Assembly: GCA_963839475.1 (NCBI GenBank)
Contig: CAWIVH010000019.1
Span: forward strand, 248,001 to 312,000
DNA from: CAWIVH01 sp963839475
GTDB taxonomy: Bacteria; Acidobacteriota; UBA6911
Reading direction: 5' to 3'
DNA length: 64,000 nucleotides
Shown: positions 34,239-43,029 of the stretch, piece by piece
How positions within the stretch are numbered: the first letter of the stretch is position 1
How the letters are laid out: each line of letters starts with the position of its first letter
Position numbers and translations under genes: made by a program
The notes under the pieces: generated by a model
The model's input: only the letters and a program-made list of their open reading frames with translations
Databases searched by the model: none
What the model was told of the DNA's origin: nothing

Positions 34239-35357
34239 CTACACAAACGCAACTCGGGCCGCCGCCGTGCCCTGCAACCAACACCTGCCGAGTTGATCGG
34301 CAAAATGACGCAGATTGGCGAGCAACCCGGCAGCGAGACGAAACCGCGAACCGAAGCGGGTGACCGTGTCTATCCAGGCTTCCGGATTGGCTCCAATCCG
34401 AAGCAGAATCGGAGCCAGATCCGCATCCATAACTCCCCGCTTGTCCGACCTGATTACGCGTCCCGACCTGTCCACCAGATCGAAATACTCTCCTGCCGTC
34501 ATCTGCAGAATCCCTCGCCCCCCGGGACCTGATTGAATGGGACAAAGCCAGCGGGCGGAAAGACTGGTATCCTCGGAGGAATCCGTCGCAGTGGCAAGAC
34601 TGCTGGGATCTGCATTTCCGGAATTACCTGCCTCCATCGATGTTCCTTTGCCGACAGGCATAGACTCCAGATCTTGTGCCGCTGCATCGTTTAGAGCGAA
34701 GGCCATCGTCTCCTTCTGCCAGGCACGGATCCGCTCCTGAATGCTGGTAAAGTCGCTATCCTCGGGAGTTTGCGCCAGTCCGGCCCGGATCGGATTGAGG
34801 TCCACGTACACCATGCATGCCGCAATGGCCGCTTCATCGAGCAGCACCTGGGATTTGAACCGACCTTCCCAGAATCGCCCCTTGACCCCATCCTCTTTGT
34901 TGGCCTTGCGCGCGATGAATTCGTTCAGCTGGCCCATGAACCAGCTCAGGCTGCACAGACGACGGCGCAGCTCGGCAATGCGGTTGGGACAGGCTGTCAG
35001 GGCGCGGATTTCCTCCTCCGTCGGTGGAATCGGGGCACCGTTGATGTCGCGATGTCGGGGGGAGAGTAACAACCAGCGGCGGGCTACTTCATCATCCGGC
35101 CAGAGGGCGACAATATCAGGACGTGTGCGCAAAATCGAGTGATAATGATTGAGGAGGATGGCGAAGGCGCAGACTTCGATGGCAAAGATCGCGGCGAGAT
35201 ACCGTAACCTCTCTACCAGCCACACTTTACGGTGGGAAAAGTCCTGTTGCGTCACGGGGTCGAAACCGCACAGGAAAGCGCGGCGGACGCAACGGCTGAA
35301 GCAGTGATATACACCTTCTTCTCCTTCCCGGACATAGGTGCTGCGGGGCATAGCCAT
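34239..35357 (-). CDS. REP-associated tyrosine transposase (RAYT, HUH/Y1 family) with long C-terminal extension
   Basis: The protein has 372 residues and starts at ATG 35357 with GAGAGG upstream. The HUH nuclease motif is LLNHYHSIL (His71-Tyr-His73). The catalytic Tyr is probably Tyr184 in ACMVYVDLNPIRAGL, a strongly conserved block of this family, preceded by RFWEGRFKSQVLLDE. These enzymes nick single-stranded DNA at short palindromes and are thought to mobilise or maintain REP sequences. The usual family length is about 150-250 residues; here about 170 extra residues follow, with a Ser-rich linker and a second conserved-looking block (GRGILQMTAGEYFDLVDRSG). Copies of a short palindromic repeat flank the gene on both sides and form an array 5 kb away. 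It appears intact. Confidence 0.88.
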   Translation of the reverse strand: MAMPRSTYVREGEEGVYHCFSRCVRRAFLCGFDPVTQQDFSHRKVWLVERLRYLAAIFAIEVCAFAILLNHYHSILRTRPDIVALWPDDEVARRWLLLSPRHRDINGAPIPPTEEEIRALTACPNRIAELRRRLCSLSWFMGQLNEFIARKANKEDGVKGRFWEGRFKSQVLLDEAAIAACMVYVDLNPIRAGLAQTPEDSDFTSIQERIRAWQKETMAFALNDAAAQDLESMPVGKGTSMEAGNSGNADPSSLATATDSSEDTSLSARWLCPIQSGPGGRGILQMTAGEYFDLVDRSGRVIRSDKRGVMDADLAPILLRIGANPEAWIDTVTRFGSRFRLAAGLLANLRHFADQLGRCWLQGTAAARVAFV

Positions 35358-35459
35358 GATTCACCTCTCAGATAGGGTTCTGATATACCTAATGGCGAAC
35401 CTGGCGAATGAGCCAAAAAAAGATGAAGGAATGCGAAAAATCTGCAGGGGGCCTAATTA

Positions 35460-35569
35460 GGGACACCCACTAAGAAGAAAACGATGAGTCCGGCAATATG
35501 CCATCTGATGGGTGTCCAGGATTCCCCAGGATTCCAGGGGTCCAGGACGTGTCCTATGATGGGTGTCCA
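35460..35569. repeat. Three TGGACANCCA repeat copies right of the transposase
   Basis: GGGACACCCA (35460-35469, plus strand) is followed by two minus-strand copies, TGGGTGTCCA at 35509-35518 and 35560-35569. The change of orientation makes an inverted pair, as in bipartite REP/BIME-like units. The region lies about 100 bases upstream of the transposase start codon. Confidence 0.7.
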
Positions 35570-35577
35570 AGTTACTC

Positions 35578-35716
35578 CACTCACAACCAGGGCCACCCTC
35601 ATCGGATACAAACCCCGGTCGAAAAGCAATCGACCTGGCTGTGTCCTTTTTGCGGCGGCCGGATGGTTGTCATCCAGAGACTTACAGTTCAGCAGATCAT
35701 TTTGGCGGGAGGTTAG
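35578..35716 (+). pseudogene. Remnant of a transposase C-terminal zinc ribbon (IS91-like)
   Basis: One frame reads TWLCPFCGGRMVVIQRLTVQQI and stops at 35716. The CPFCGGxMVVIxRLTxxQI pattern is typical of the last residues of IS91-type (Y2) transposases. Nothing upstream in frame resembles the catalytic domain, so only a C-terminal scrap remains beside the RAYT locus. Recognition is from memory of the family and is moderately sure. Confidence 0.45.
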
Positions 35717-35844
35717 CAACACGAAATCGGATCCGAGAATATTCGCGAAATCCGGGTCCATTTTTGAGATAATTCCGGAAAGGCTCGGCGTAGCGATACC
35801 CTGGTCGTCAAGGCAGGGACTTTCAGGTCTTCGTAGGAGCGAGA

Positions 35845-36252
35845 ATGGCAACCGCAACAGCAGCCACACCGCAACCAGCATCGACATCCAAGACCGCCGT
35901 CTGGGCGGGACGCATTCTCAGCGCGCTTCCTGTGCTCATGATGGTTTTCGGCGCCGCATTCGGCATTCTCAAACCCGAGGCGGTGAAGCAGGGGTTCACG
36001 AAGTACGGCTATCCCGATCAAGCATTGATCCCCATATGCATCGTCGAGATCGCTTGCGCGCTCATTTACGCCATACCGCGGACATCCGTATTCGGAGCAA
36101 TCCTCCTGACGGCTTACCTCGGGGGTGCCACAGCAACCCACGTCCGCGTCGGCGAAGCCTTTTTCATGCCCGTTGCCGTGGCGGTCCTTGCCTGGCTGGG
36201 GCTCTACCTTCGCGATGAGCGCCTGCGCGCTCTGGTTCCCATCCGTAGTTGA
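35845..36252 (+). CDS. DoxX-like four-helix membrane protein
   Basis: The protein has 135 residues and GGAG six to seven bases before the ATG. After an Ala/Thr-rich N-terminus there are four hydrophobic helices (AGRILSALPVLMMVFGAAFGIL, LIPICIVEIACALIYAI, VFGAILLTAYLGGATATHV, FMPVAVAVLAWLGLYL). The GGATATHVRVGEAF motif between helices 3 and 4 is characteristic of DoxX-like family proteins. Its role is not established in most bacteria. It stands alone on the plus strand. Confidence 0.82.
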   Translation: MATATAATPQPASTSKTAVWAGRILSALPVLMMVFGAAFGILKPEAVKQGFTKYGYPDQALIPICIVEIACALIYAIPRTSVFGAILLTAYLGGATATHVRVGEAFFMPVAVAVLAWLGLYLRDERLRALVPIRS

Positions 36253-37013
36253 CGGCGAGGAGGCCTGGCGACAGGTGGCGCGTCCTATTGACCATTCTAT
36301 GGAGCCACTCGGCCACCGTTGAAGAAGTCCGCAATGTCACGTCGCCGGAACTACGCGCCTATTCTCTCATCATCACGATCTCCACCGCTGAGACGATCTT
36401 GCCGGCACGAACCGGCCAAGGACAGTTCAAACCACGGCCGGCTCCCGGCTGGGAAATAACGATGGCAGCTGAATCCGCCTGCGGGGGAAGGCGGCGGATA
36501 TTACGATTCGGATGGAGATCGCGGCTCATAATATAAGAGTAATTCGCATCTGCATTGGAGGACGAAGCTAATTTCCCAAGCAACCAGGATCATCCCTTCG
36601 AGTAAGAGCGGCTTTCGGCGGAAGCCTGCCCATCACCTTTGCTCTCTCCCGGCAGAGATATATTCGAGTGGCCATGCACGGCGTAAATGGCCAGGTCAAA
36701 CGAGCACAGTTAACATAGAACACGATATCAGATTCTGTGGATGCCGGCGGAAAAGGCTCCCGTCTAAAAAGACGGCGTCTATTTCCCTTATCAGCGATTT
36801 CGAACAGGACGGTTGCCGAATGGGATGTCAATCTCGAGCTGGGTGGCCACGATCCGAGAGCATAGGGGGGCCTAGCGTCTGAGGGCCCGTTTTGTAAACC
36901 GTTAGATACAAAGCGCCGATAAGTCCCAAGGTAGGGCGTGCGGATCCGATGAGACCGATCTCCAATCGTCCACCGTCATGCCTGCATGAGAATTCTATTT
37001 CAAGGGAGGTTCT
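36253..37013. other. Long gene-free region before the surface lipase
   Basis: About 760 bases without a convincing gene. A perfect short hairpin (CCGTC-TAAAAA-GACGG) lies at about 36760-36775. A minus-strand fragment near 36658-36700 reads FDLAIYAVHGHSN, but it is too short to assign. The lipase ribosome site AAGGGAGGT lies at 37003-37010. Confidence 0.45.
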
Positions 37014-40000
37014 GTGTCCCGTCGTTTGTTCTTTGCACCTGCAGGTGCTGTCGCTCTCATTCTGTCACTCTGTGTATCGTCTCCCGGCTTCCCGGGCGCT
37101 TGCAGTCCCGGTTCCCAGGCTCAGTCCGGCACTCCGTCGGTTCAATCCGCCAGCGCCGGCTACTCGCTTACGTTCCCACAGGTGGTCAATGGACTGCTCG
37201 GGGGCGTGAAATATCAGACCAACATCTTCCTGATCAACAACTCCGCTGCATCGGCGCGCGGTACCGTCTATTTTTTTCGCCAGGACGGCGGGACCATGAG
37301 CGTCTCGACGAACCGCGGCCAGTCGGCCTCGTTCGCCGTCACCCTTGCTCCGGGTGCCTCCTGCAGGATTGAAACCGACGGGCGCGGCGATGCCGTCGTC
37401 GGCTGGGTGGAGGTTATCTCGAACGTTCCCTTGTCCGGCTCCGGAAGCTTCGTCGTCTACGACGCGGCCGGCAAATTCCAGACAGAGGTCGGCGTCGGAG
37501 ACTCCGCCCGCGCGCGCAGCCTCCTGCTCCATGTCAGTTCCACGGCGGACGAGTTCACGGGTTACGCCATTTGCAACCCGAGTGCCACGACACCGGCATC
37601 CTTGACTTATGAGCTTCGGGATCTCGGCGGCCGGCTCATCTCCTCCAGATCGGGCGTGCCGCTCAGCCCTCGCGGGCAGAGAGCGGAGTTCGTCAACCAG
37701 ACCTTCCCGTCCATCGCCGGGACCGCCTTCAACGGCGTCCTTCTCGTCCGGAGCCCCGACCTCGACATCTCGGTCACCACACTTCGTTCACGCGGGGTGA
37801 ACCTCACCTCCCTCCCCTCCGTTCCGCTTGTGTCGGATACGAGCAAGGCGGGTGAACTCCTCTTCTCGCGCATCGCCGACGGGCAGTTCGGTACCCTGCG
37901 CTACAAGACGAGCTTCGTCCTTCTGAACAACTCCAGCCGGAATGCCACGTCGACGCTCGACCTTGTCAGTGACAAGGGGAGTGCGCTGTCGCTGACCATC
38001 GGCGGAAGCCGGAAATCTTCCTTCACCGTCAATGTCCCCGCCGGCGGCGCCGTCGAACTCGTCAGCGACGGCAGCTCTAGCCCCGCGGCCACCGGCTGGG
38101 CCACGGTCAAGAGCGACATCCCGCTCGCGGGCGGCGCCATGTTCACCAGCACCGATGCCGCCAGGGGAACGTTTGTCTCCCAAGTCGGCGTCCCCGATTC
38201 CCCTCCCACCACCAAGGCCTCGATCTTCGGCCAGGTCCGGGGGGACATCGACACAGCCTTCGCCGTCAACAACCTCGCCGACACGGCACAGACGGTCACT
38301 CTGCGGCTCGTCCGCCATGAGTCGAGCGGCGGCCCGGGGACGGTGCTGTCGGAAAAGACCCTCGCAATGGCCGCCAAAACTCACACGGCCGTATTTCTTT
38401 CCGGCTATTTCGGCGAGGTCTTCGAGGTCCTCCGCCGCAACTACGAAGGATGGTTCGAAATCGAGGGGGAGAGCGGCAAGAGACTCAACGCCCTGACGCT
38501 CCGCACCCGCGGACCGTCTCTCACAAGTCTTCCTGTCGCCCCGCTGAATGCGGCGATCGACAAGTACTCCCCCCAGCCGGTCGTAACGGCATCGACCACG
38601 GCCGAGAGCAAGAGCGCGACGCTCTCTGCTTCCGCGAAGTCCGCGACACTGAGTGACGGCACCACGGTCAGCATGCCATGGCTCTCCGGCACCACCTCCA
38701 TCTCCCTCTCCCTGCAGAAGCAGAACAACACCCTGGCGACCGGGTCAGCGCAGATCGCCACGGCCGGCTCGATGCGCGTTGTGCAGGTCACTTCCATCAA
38801 TCACGACCCAAGCGCGTCCTTCGACTGGGAGCAATACATTCCCACGTTCACGATTCCTGCCAGGGAAGTCGGATCGATCGGAACCGGCAGCGTCCAGATC
38901 TTGCGCGCTGGATCCAGCGGGACCAAGAGTTACCTGCCTGCGACTCGCGACGCCGGCGGCAACCTTCGCTTCAAGGATCCGTGGTTCCCAGATGATATCT
39001 ACGACGGACCCGCCTCGGCCCCCGAGAGCGGACAGGAGCAGCGGGCCAGTATCCCGGCCCAGATCCAGTACTCCATCGCAACGGTCCAGGCGTCCCTCAA
39101 CTACGGCCGCTCCCCTCTCCTGATTCGGATGGTCCCGGATGCGTCGGCAACCCTGAAGAGAAAGCCGATGACCGACCTCGGCCAGACGCAGCAGGAGATC
39201 GAGCGGAAGAAACCGGTACAGAACATCTTTGTCCTCGTGCACGGCCACAACGAGACAGAGAAAGGGGGCAATGAACCGACCGAGGCTCCTACCCCCTGGC
39301 TTTACAACTATAAACGCGACGTCTGGACTCCGTTTTACACGGCCTACCTCTCGTCGCAGCAGAGCCGCGCCTGCGCAACCGTGTTCTTCGAATTCGTTTA
39401 TCCCAGCTACCGCGCCATCTTCGGCGATCTCGACAGTGCCCTTGCCGACGCGCTGGCCCAAGAGCTGGGCCCGCAGCTCTCCAACAACATGAAGTTCAAC
39501 CTGTTCGTCGTCGCCCACTCGATGGGCGGCCTCGTCTCGCGCGCGGCCGCGCAGAACTTCGACAGCAAGCTCTCGGAAGATCTTCGCCGCCTCGTCACCT
39601 GGGGGTCGCCCCACCTCGGCAGCCCTCTCTACACTCTTCGCATGGCCCTGACGGACGATCACTACGGGGCCACGACCTGGCTGAAGTACTTTGTCCGGCG
39701 CGAGCTCCGCAAGATCTTTGAAAATGGAGTGCTCATCACCCCGGGTGTGCTCGACCTGCGTTGGGTAGTCCCCGGCGACGGCGGACCGGCGCTGAACCTG
39801 AGCAGCCTTTTCCGCAACACCTCGGGGGATCCGGCCTACGATCTCAACCGCTCCCCGAACCTGTTCAACAGCAATCTCGTCAACCTGAACCGGGCGGAGA
39901 AATACGCGGAAAAGTACACCTTTCTCTACGGCCTTACCAGCAAGGGTCTCACCGACTTCACGGGGGAAACCAAGGAGGACTGGGACAAGCTGAGCGCCCT

Positions 40001-41105
40001 GTCGTCGGATATCGGCAAGGGCTCCACCCTCAACCGCTGGCTCACGGTTTTCCCGAAGGAAGCCTACGAGGGCGCCGTGCGGGGCGACTCCGACGGCGCG
40101 GTACCCATCATGAGCATGCTCGGCGGCGGGATGATCTTCCCGAACCCGGCGAAGTACCCTGTCGGGGATATCGACCACGAAGCCTACTTCGACAACGCGG
40201 GGAACGCGGCGACGACCGCGCATGCCACCTTCGATGCCATCGACTTCAAGAACAAGATCTGCGACTGCCCGACCATCGAGCTGACGAAGCCGGTGGCCGG
40301 CCAGGCCTACAACGAGAATGACATCGTCATCGTCGAAGGCAAACTGGTCTGGCCCGGGGACGACAAGCCCGGCTACAGGATCCGCGACATCACGGTCGAG
40401 AGTGCGGACAAGAATCGCCTGGACCTCCCGCCGCCCCGCGTCTTCGAGGACGGCTACTTCAAGACGGAGTTCAGGGCCGGTGATCTCGGAGTCGGAGGCC
40501 CTCGGGTGGTCGGTCTGAAGGTCGTATTGGTCTTCAAGGACGACACCGAGCTTGTAAAGGACGTCGAAGTGCCACTCAATCTCGCCCTGGCCATCGCCAA
40601 GCTCACCAGAACAACGAACCACATCTACAGCGGCAACTCGTTCGAGGGCCCCATTTTTGGCCTGTCCGGGGCGTACTGGAAGGGCCTCTCGTTTGTTTTG
40701 GAGATGAAGTGGTACGATCCCCTCGACGGCTTCAAGCCGCCTAGGGCGTGGGACCTGGTCATCGAGGGGACCCTGGCGCCGGATGGGAAGAGCCTGGCTG
40801 CCTATCACTACCGCCAGTTCCGGCACGTCGATTTCACATACCAGGATTCGGGCCAGACGGAATGGCGGGTGTATGAGGAGGAATTGCAGGAATGGACGGG
40901 GAAGGATCTCGCGCTGACCTCCGACCCGGTGAAGATCATCGCAGGGACCGCCATCGCGGACTTCAAGGGACGGCCGACGGCCTTCACCTGGACGACGTCC
41001 GCCTTGACCGCTTCGGCAAAGAACTGGAAGCCGGGCGACATCAAGACCTTCAACCCCTCGCCGTCATTCGTGCCCGATCGGATTGAAGCGAGCTTCTACA
41101 AGTGA
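37014..41105 (+). CDS. Giant secreted alpha/beta-hydrolase (lipase/esterase-like) with two FP modules and C-terminal beta domains
   Basis: The GTG at 37014 is the start, with AAGGGAGGT five bases upstream. The protein is 1363 residues with a signal peptide (RLFFAPAGAVALILSLCVSS). Two beta-rich modules span about 51-270 and 280-511, opening with SLTFPQVVNG and LLFSRIADG and closing with SRGVNLTSLPSVP and TRGPSLTSLPVAP. They are the same module type as in the GH3 enzyme. The hydrolase has FVLVHGHNE (oxyanion His at about 743) and the nucleophile elbow VAHSMGGLVS (Ser836), with WGSPHLGSP after it. The Asp and His of the triad probably lie in the region to about 1075 (DSDGAVPIMS, DHEAYF). The last 290 residues are Ig-like beta sheet (IELTKPVAGQAYNENDIVIVEG). 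It probably hydrolyses an ester at the cell surface; the substrate is unknown. Confidence 0.85.
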   Translation: MSRRLFFAPAGAVALILSLCVSSPGFPGACSPGSQAQSGTPSVQSASAGYSLTFPQVVNGLLGGVKYQTNIFLINNSAASARGTVYFFRQDGGTMSVSTNRGQSASFAVTLAPGASCRIETDGRGDAVVGWVEVISNVPLSGSGSFVVYDAAGKFQTEVGVGDSARARSLLLHVSSTADEFTGYAICNPSATTPASLTYELRDLGGRLISSRSGVPLSPRGQRAEFVNQTFPSIAGTAFNGVLLVRSPDLDISVTTLRSRGVNLTSLPSVPLVSDTSKAGELLFSRIADGQFGTLRYKTSFVLLNNSSRNATSTLDLVSDKGSALSLTIGGSRKSSFTVNVPAGGAVELVSDGSSSPAATGWATVKSDIPLAGGAMFTSTDAARGTFVSQVGVPDSPPTTKASIFGQVRGDIDTAFAVNNLADTAQTVTLRLVRHESSGGPGTVLSEKTLAMAAKTHTAVFLSGYFGEVFEVLRRNYEGWFEIEGESGKRLNALTLRTRGPSLTSLPVAPLNAAIDKYSPQPVVTASTTAESKSATLSASAKSATLSDGTTVSMPWLSGTTSISLSLQKQNNTLATGSAQIATAGSMRVVQVTSINHDPSASFDWEQYIPTFTIPAREVGSIGTGSVQILRAGSSGTKSYLPATRDAGGNLRFKDPWFPDDIYDGPASAPESGQEQRASIPAQIQYSIATVQASLNYGRSPLLIRMVPDASATLKRKPMTDLGQTQQEIERKKPVQNIFVLVHGHNETEKGGNEPTEAPTPWLYNYKRDVWTPFYTAYLSSQQSRACATVFFEFVYPSYRAIFGDLDSALADALAQELGPQLSNNMKFNLFVVAHSMGGLVSRAAAQNFDSKLSEDLRRLVTWGSPHLGSPLYTLRMALTDDHYGATTWLKYFVRRELRKIFENGVLITPGVLDLRWVVPGDGGPALNLSSLFRNTSGDPAYDLNRSPNLFNSNLVNLNRAEKYAEKYTFLYGLTSKGLTDFTGETKEDWDKLSALSSDIGKGSTLNRWLTVFPKEAYEGAVRGDSDGAVPIMSMLGGGMIFPNPAKYPVGDIDHEAYFDNAGNAATTAHATFDAIDFKNKICDCPTIELTKPVAGQAYNENDIVIVEGKLVWPGDDKPGYRIRDITVESADKNRLDLPPPRVFEDGYFKTEFRAGDLGVGGPRVVGLKVVLVFKDDTELVKDVEVPLNLALAIAKLTRTTNHIYSGNSFEGPIFGLSGAYWKGLSFVLEMKWYDPLDGFKPPRAWDLVIEGTLAPDGKSLAAYHYRQFRHVDFTYQDSGQTEWRVYEEELQEWTGKDLALTSDPVKIIAGTAIADFKGRPTAFTWTTSALTASAKNWKPGDIKTFNPSPSFVPDRIEASFYK

Positions 41106-41162
41106 TGCCGCGCCGCGGCGTCAGGCCTGAACAAGGGAACGCTGCGCGGATGCCTGTTCGGG

Positions 41163-41963
41163 TTACCTGAGCAGATCGAAGTAGCCGCCAGATCGGGATA
41201 CAGCGGCGTCGAGCCATGGCTTGCCGATGTTGCGAAGTTTCGCGAGGCCGGCGGATCGGTAATCAACGACGCCCGGAAGTCGTGGCTCTGGCCTGCCCGG
41301 CAAAGCGAACACAAATGGCAGCATCTCTCTGAACCACAAATACCTCCAAGACTGCAAGGGCATGCGATCTGTTGTTCTTAGCGGTCTTCCAGGTACTTGT
41401 GGTTGGCCATAACCGGCCAGCAACAAGATGACCCAAAAGCGCAGGTACCTCCGCTCGAGAAGATCGTCGACCTTCCTCAGATGGAGCAACAGGTAAAGCC
41501 CCCAACCCCAGAAAGTCAGCGATCTGAGCAGGTACTGCAACACCGAAAGAACTGGCGGATAGCTTGAAAGTTCCGCTGGCGGCTGCGCCGCCACGATCGC
41601 GATGATCACGGCGCTGCCTCCCCAGACGGCCACGTAGAGAACATTAAAGAGTCTTGGCAGCTTGCAACCAGCGAGCTGGGCCATCAAAGAAGAAAAGAAA
41701 TACAGGCTGATAGCCACAATCAGGTGGACGAGCGGATTCACGGCCAGGGCAAGGAGAAGCCATGATTTGGCCGAAACAAGAGGAGGCGCGATTATGAACT
41801 GAACGACCGCAAGCGGTGCCAGCATGCCCCAGCAAGCGAGATAGAGAGTGTAAGCCGGCAGGAAAACCTGCCTGTATCGACGCTGCAAACTGTGCGATTT
41901 TACGACGGAAATACTACCGAGCCCTACAATGATGAATAAAAACAGAAAAGGAACCGCGCGCAC
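41163..41963 (-). CDS. Multi-pass membrane protein with an apparently replaced C-terminus
   Basis: A GTG start gives 266 residues. About seven hydrophobic segments lie in residues 1-185 (PFLFLFIIVGLGSISVV, QVFLPAYTLYLACWGMLAPLAVV, WLLLALAVNPLVHLIVAISLYF and others). This recalls 7-TM sensor proteins that normally end in a LuxR-type helix-turn-helix. After VILLLAGYGQ the sequence becomes low-complexity and basic and runs straight through an imperfect palindrome (41332-41404). The last 80 or so residues therefore look like translated non-coding repeat, and the original output domain is missing. Probably truncated; the function is unknown. Confidence 0.5.
   Translation of the reverse strand: MRAVPFLFLFIIVGLGSISVVKSHSLQRRYRQVFLPAYTLYLACWGMLAPLAVVQFIIAPPLVSAKSWLLLALAVNPLVHLIVAISLYFFSSLMAQLAGCKLPRLFNVLYVAVWGGSAVIIAIVAAQPPAELSSYPPVLSVLQYLLRSLTFWGWGLYLLLHLRKVDDLLERRYLRFWVILLLAGYGQPQVPGRPLRTTDRMPLQSWRYLWFREMLPFVFALPGRPEPRLPGVVDYRSAGLAKLRNIGKPWLDAAVSRSGGYFDLLR
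41332..41404. repeat. Imperfect palindrome inside the 7-TM gene (AACCACAAA repeat family)
   Basis: The arm at 41332-41355 matches the reverse complement of 41381-41404 at 20 of 24 positions around a 25-base loop. With the preceding G it aligns with the palindrome at 17216 at 23 of 30 bases, so both belong to one dispersed family. Its position marks where the membrane-protein reading frame loses sense. Confidence 0.6.
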
Positions 41964-42180
41964 GATCCAGTTCTAACAGATTTCTTCCCGAAAATACACA
42001 CAACACAAGGTTTTCGTGTTCATTTGGCGCCGCCGGCGTGTCGTATCACTCCGGTTCTCCTTTGCCTTCCGCAAAAGTGGAAACATCGGCTTTTCCTACT
42101 TCTTTGGTATCGACGCGGCACGCAAGCCCTGCGTCTAAAAGAGTGCACAACCGTTCTTTAAAAATGGAGGTACGACTTCG

Positions 42181-43029
42181 ATGAAAAAACTGCGGCATGT
42201 ACTGCTATTCGGCTTGTTTTTAGGTATCGGCATTGCCGCCCTCGCCGATACTACCGTGCAAACCCAGGCAAGTCCGGAGGAGGTTTGGCGTGGGTTCATG
42301 GCGTGGTTCAAGACCTCGCCGCCTGATGCAAATCCCGCTCGAGGCTACTTTTTCAACCTGCGGCAGGAAGGAGTCCCCGCCGCGGAAATTGAGCGTCAGG
42401 TTGAAATAATAAAGAGCCTGTTCTTCAGCCGCCCTGAAGCTGTCGAGATCTATTACGACCGGGCGTTCACCAGGAAGCTAACGGGAGACCCAGCCCAGGA
42501 TGTCCCAACCTCCCCTAGTGCCTTTCTGTGCAACGCCGTCGAAGACTTGAGTCCGGGAACCGCGCTCGATGCGGGCATGGGCCAGGGCCGTAACGCCATC
42601 TATCTGGCGCAGAGGGGCTGGAAAGTTACCGGATTTGATATTTCCGGCGGCGCACTTGCGGCGGCGGAGTCGAACGCAAAGAATGCAGGCGTGTCAATCA
42701 CCACCATCAAGGCTTCCTACGAAACCTTTGATTTCGGCGCTGGGAAATGGGACCTGATCGTGCTCACTTTTGCGTGGGCGCCTATGTCCGATCCGGCGTT
42801 CGTCGCAAGACTCGACAAGGGTCTGCGCAAGAACGGCAGAATCGTCTTCGAACATTTCCTGGATATCCCGGAGCAGCCGCGGCCGGACGGCCTAAGGGCA
42901 CTCAAGCCCGGCCAGCTGCGGAGCATTCTCAGCACCTATGCAATGGAATCCTATGAAGAGTCCGAAGGAACGGGCGATTGGGGAGGACCCGGCTCAAGCC
43001 TGGTGCGCGCGATCGCCCGAAAACCGTAG
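42181..43029 (+). CDS. Class I SAM-dependent methyltransferase with an N-terminal export-like segment
   Basis: The protein has 282 residues, with GGAGG about ten bases before the ATG. Residues 1-24 (MKKLRHVLLFGLFLGIGIAALADT) look like a cleavable Sec signal. A linker with WRGFMAWFKTSPP follows. The methyltransferase fold begins at ALDAGMGQGRNAIYLAQRGWKVTGFDIS (SAM motif I plus the ribose-binding acidic residue), with WDLIVLTFAW as motif II/IV and LRKNGRIVFEHF as motif V. It resembles TehB-like small-molecule methyltransferases. Since SAM is cytoplasmic, a real signal peptide would be odd; the segment could instead be an uncleaved membrane anchor. The fold is certain and the location is not. 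Confidence 0.8.
   Translation: MKKLRHVLLFGLFLGIGIAALADTTVQTQASPEEVWRGFMAWFKTSPPDANPARGYFFNLRQEGVPAAEIERQVEIIKSLFFSRPEAVEIYYDRAFTRKLTGDPAQDVPTSPSAFLCNAVEDLSPGTALDAGMGQGRNAIYLAQRGWKVTGFDISGGALAAAESNAKNAGVSITTIKASYETFDFGAGKWDLIVLTFAWAPMSDPAFVARLDKGLRKNGRIVFEHFLDIPEQPRPDGLRALKPGQLRSILSTYAMESYEESEGTGDWGGPGSSLVRAIARKP

Noticed and set aside
36658..36700. Minus-strand peptide FDLAIYAVHGHSN resembling the GH3 DAVHGHNN motif
   Set aside because: Only about seven residues match and stops lie on both sides; too short to claim a GH3 relic.
38745..40826. 693-residue minus-strand frame opposite the lipase
   Set aside because: High-GC shadow of the lipase gene, whose GTG start, ribosome site and catalytic motifs are clear.
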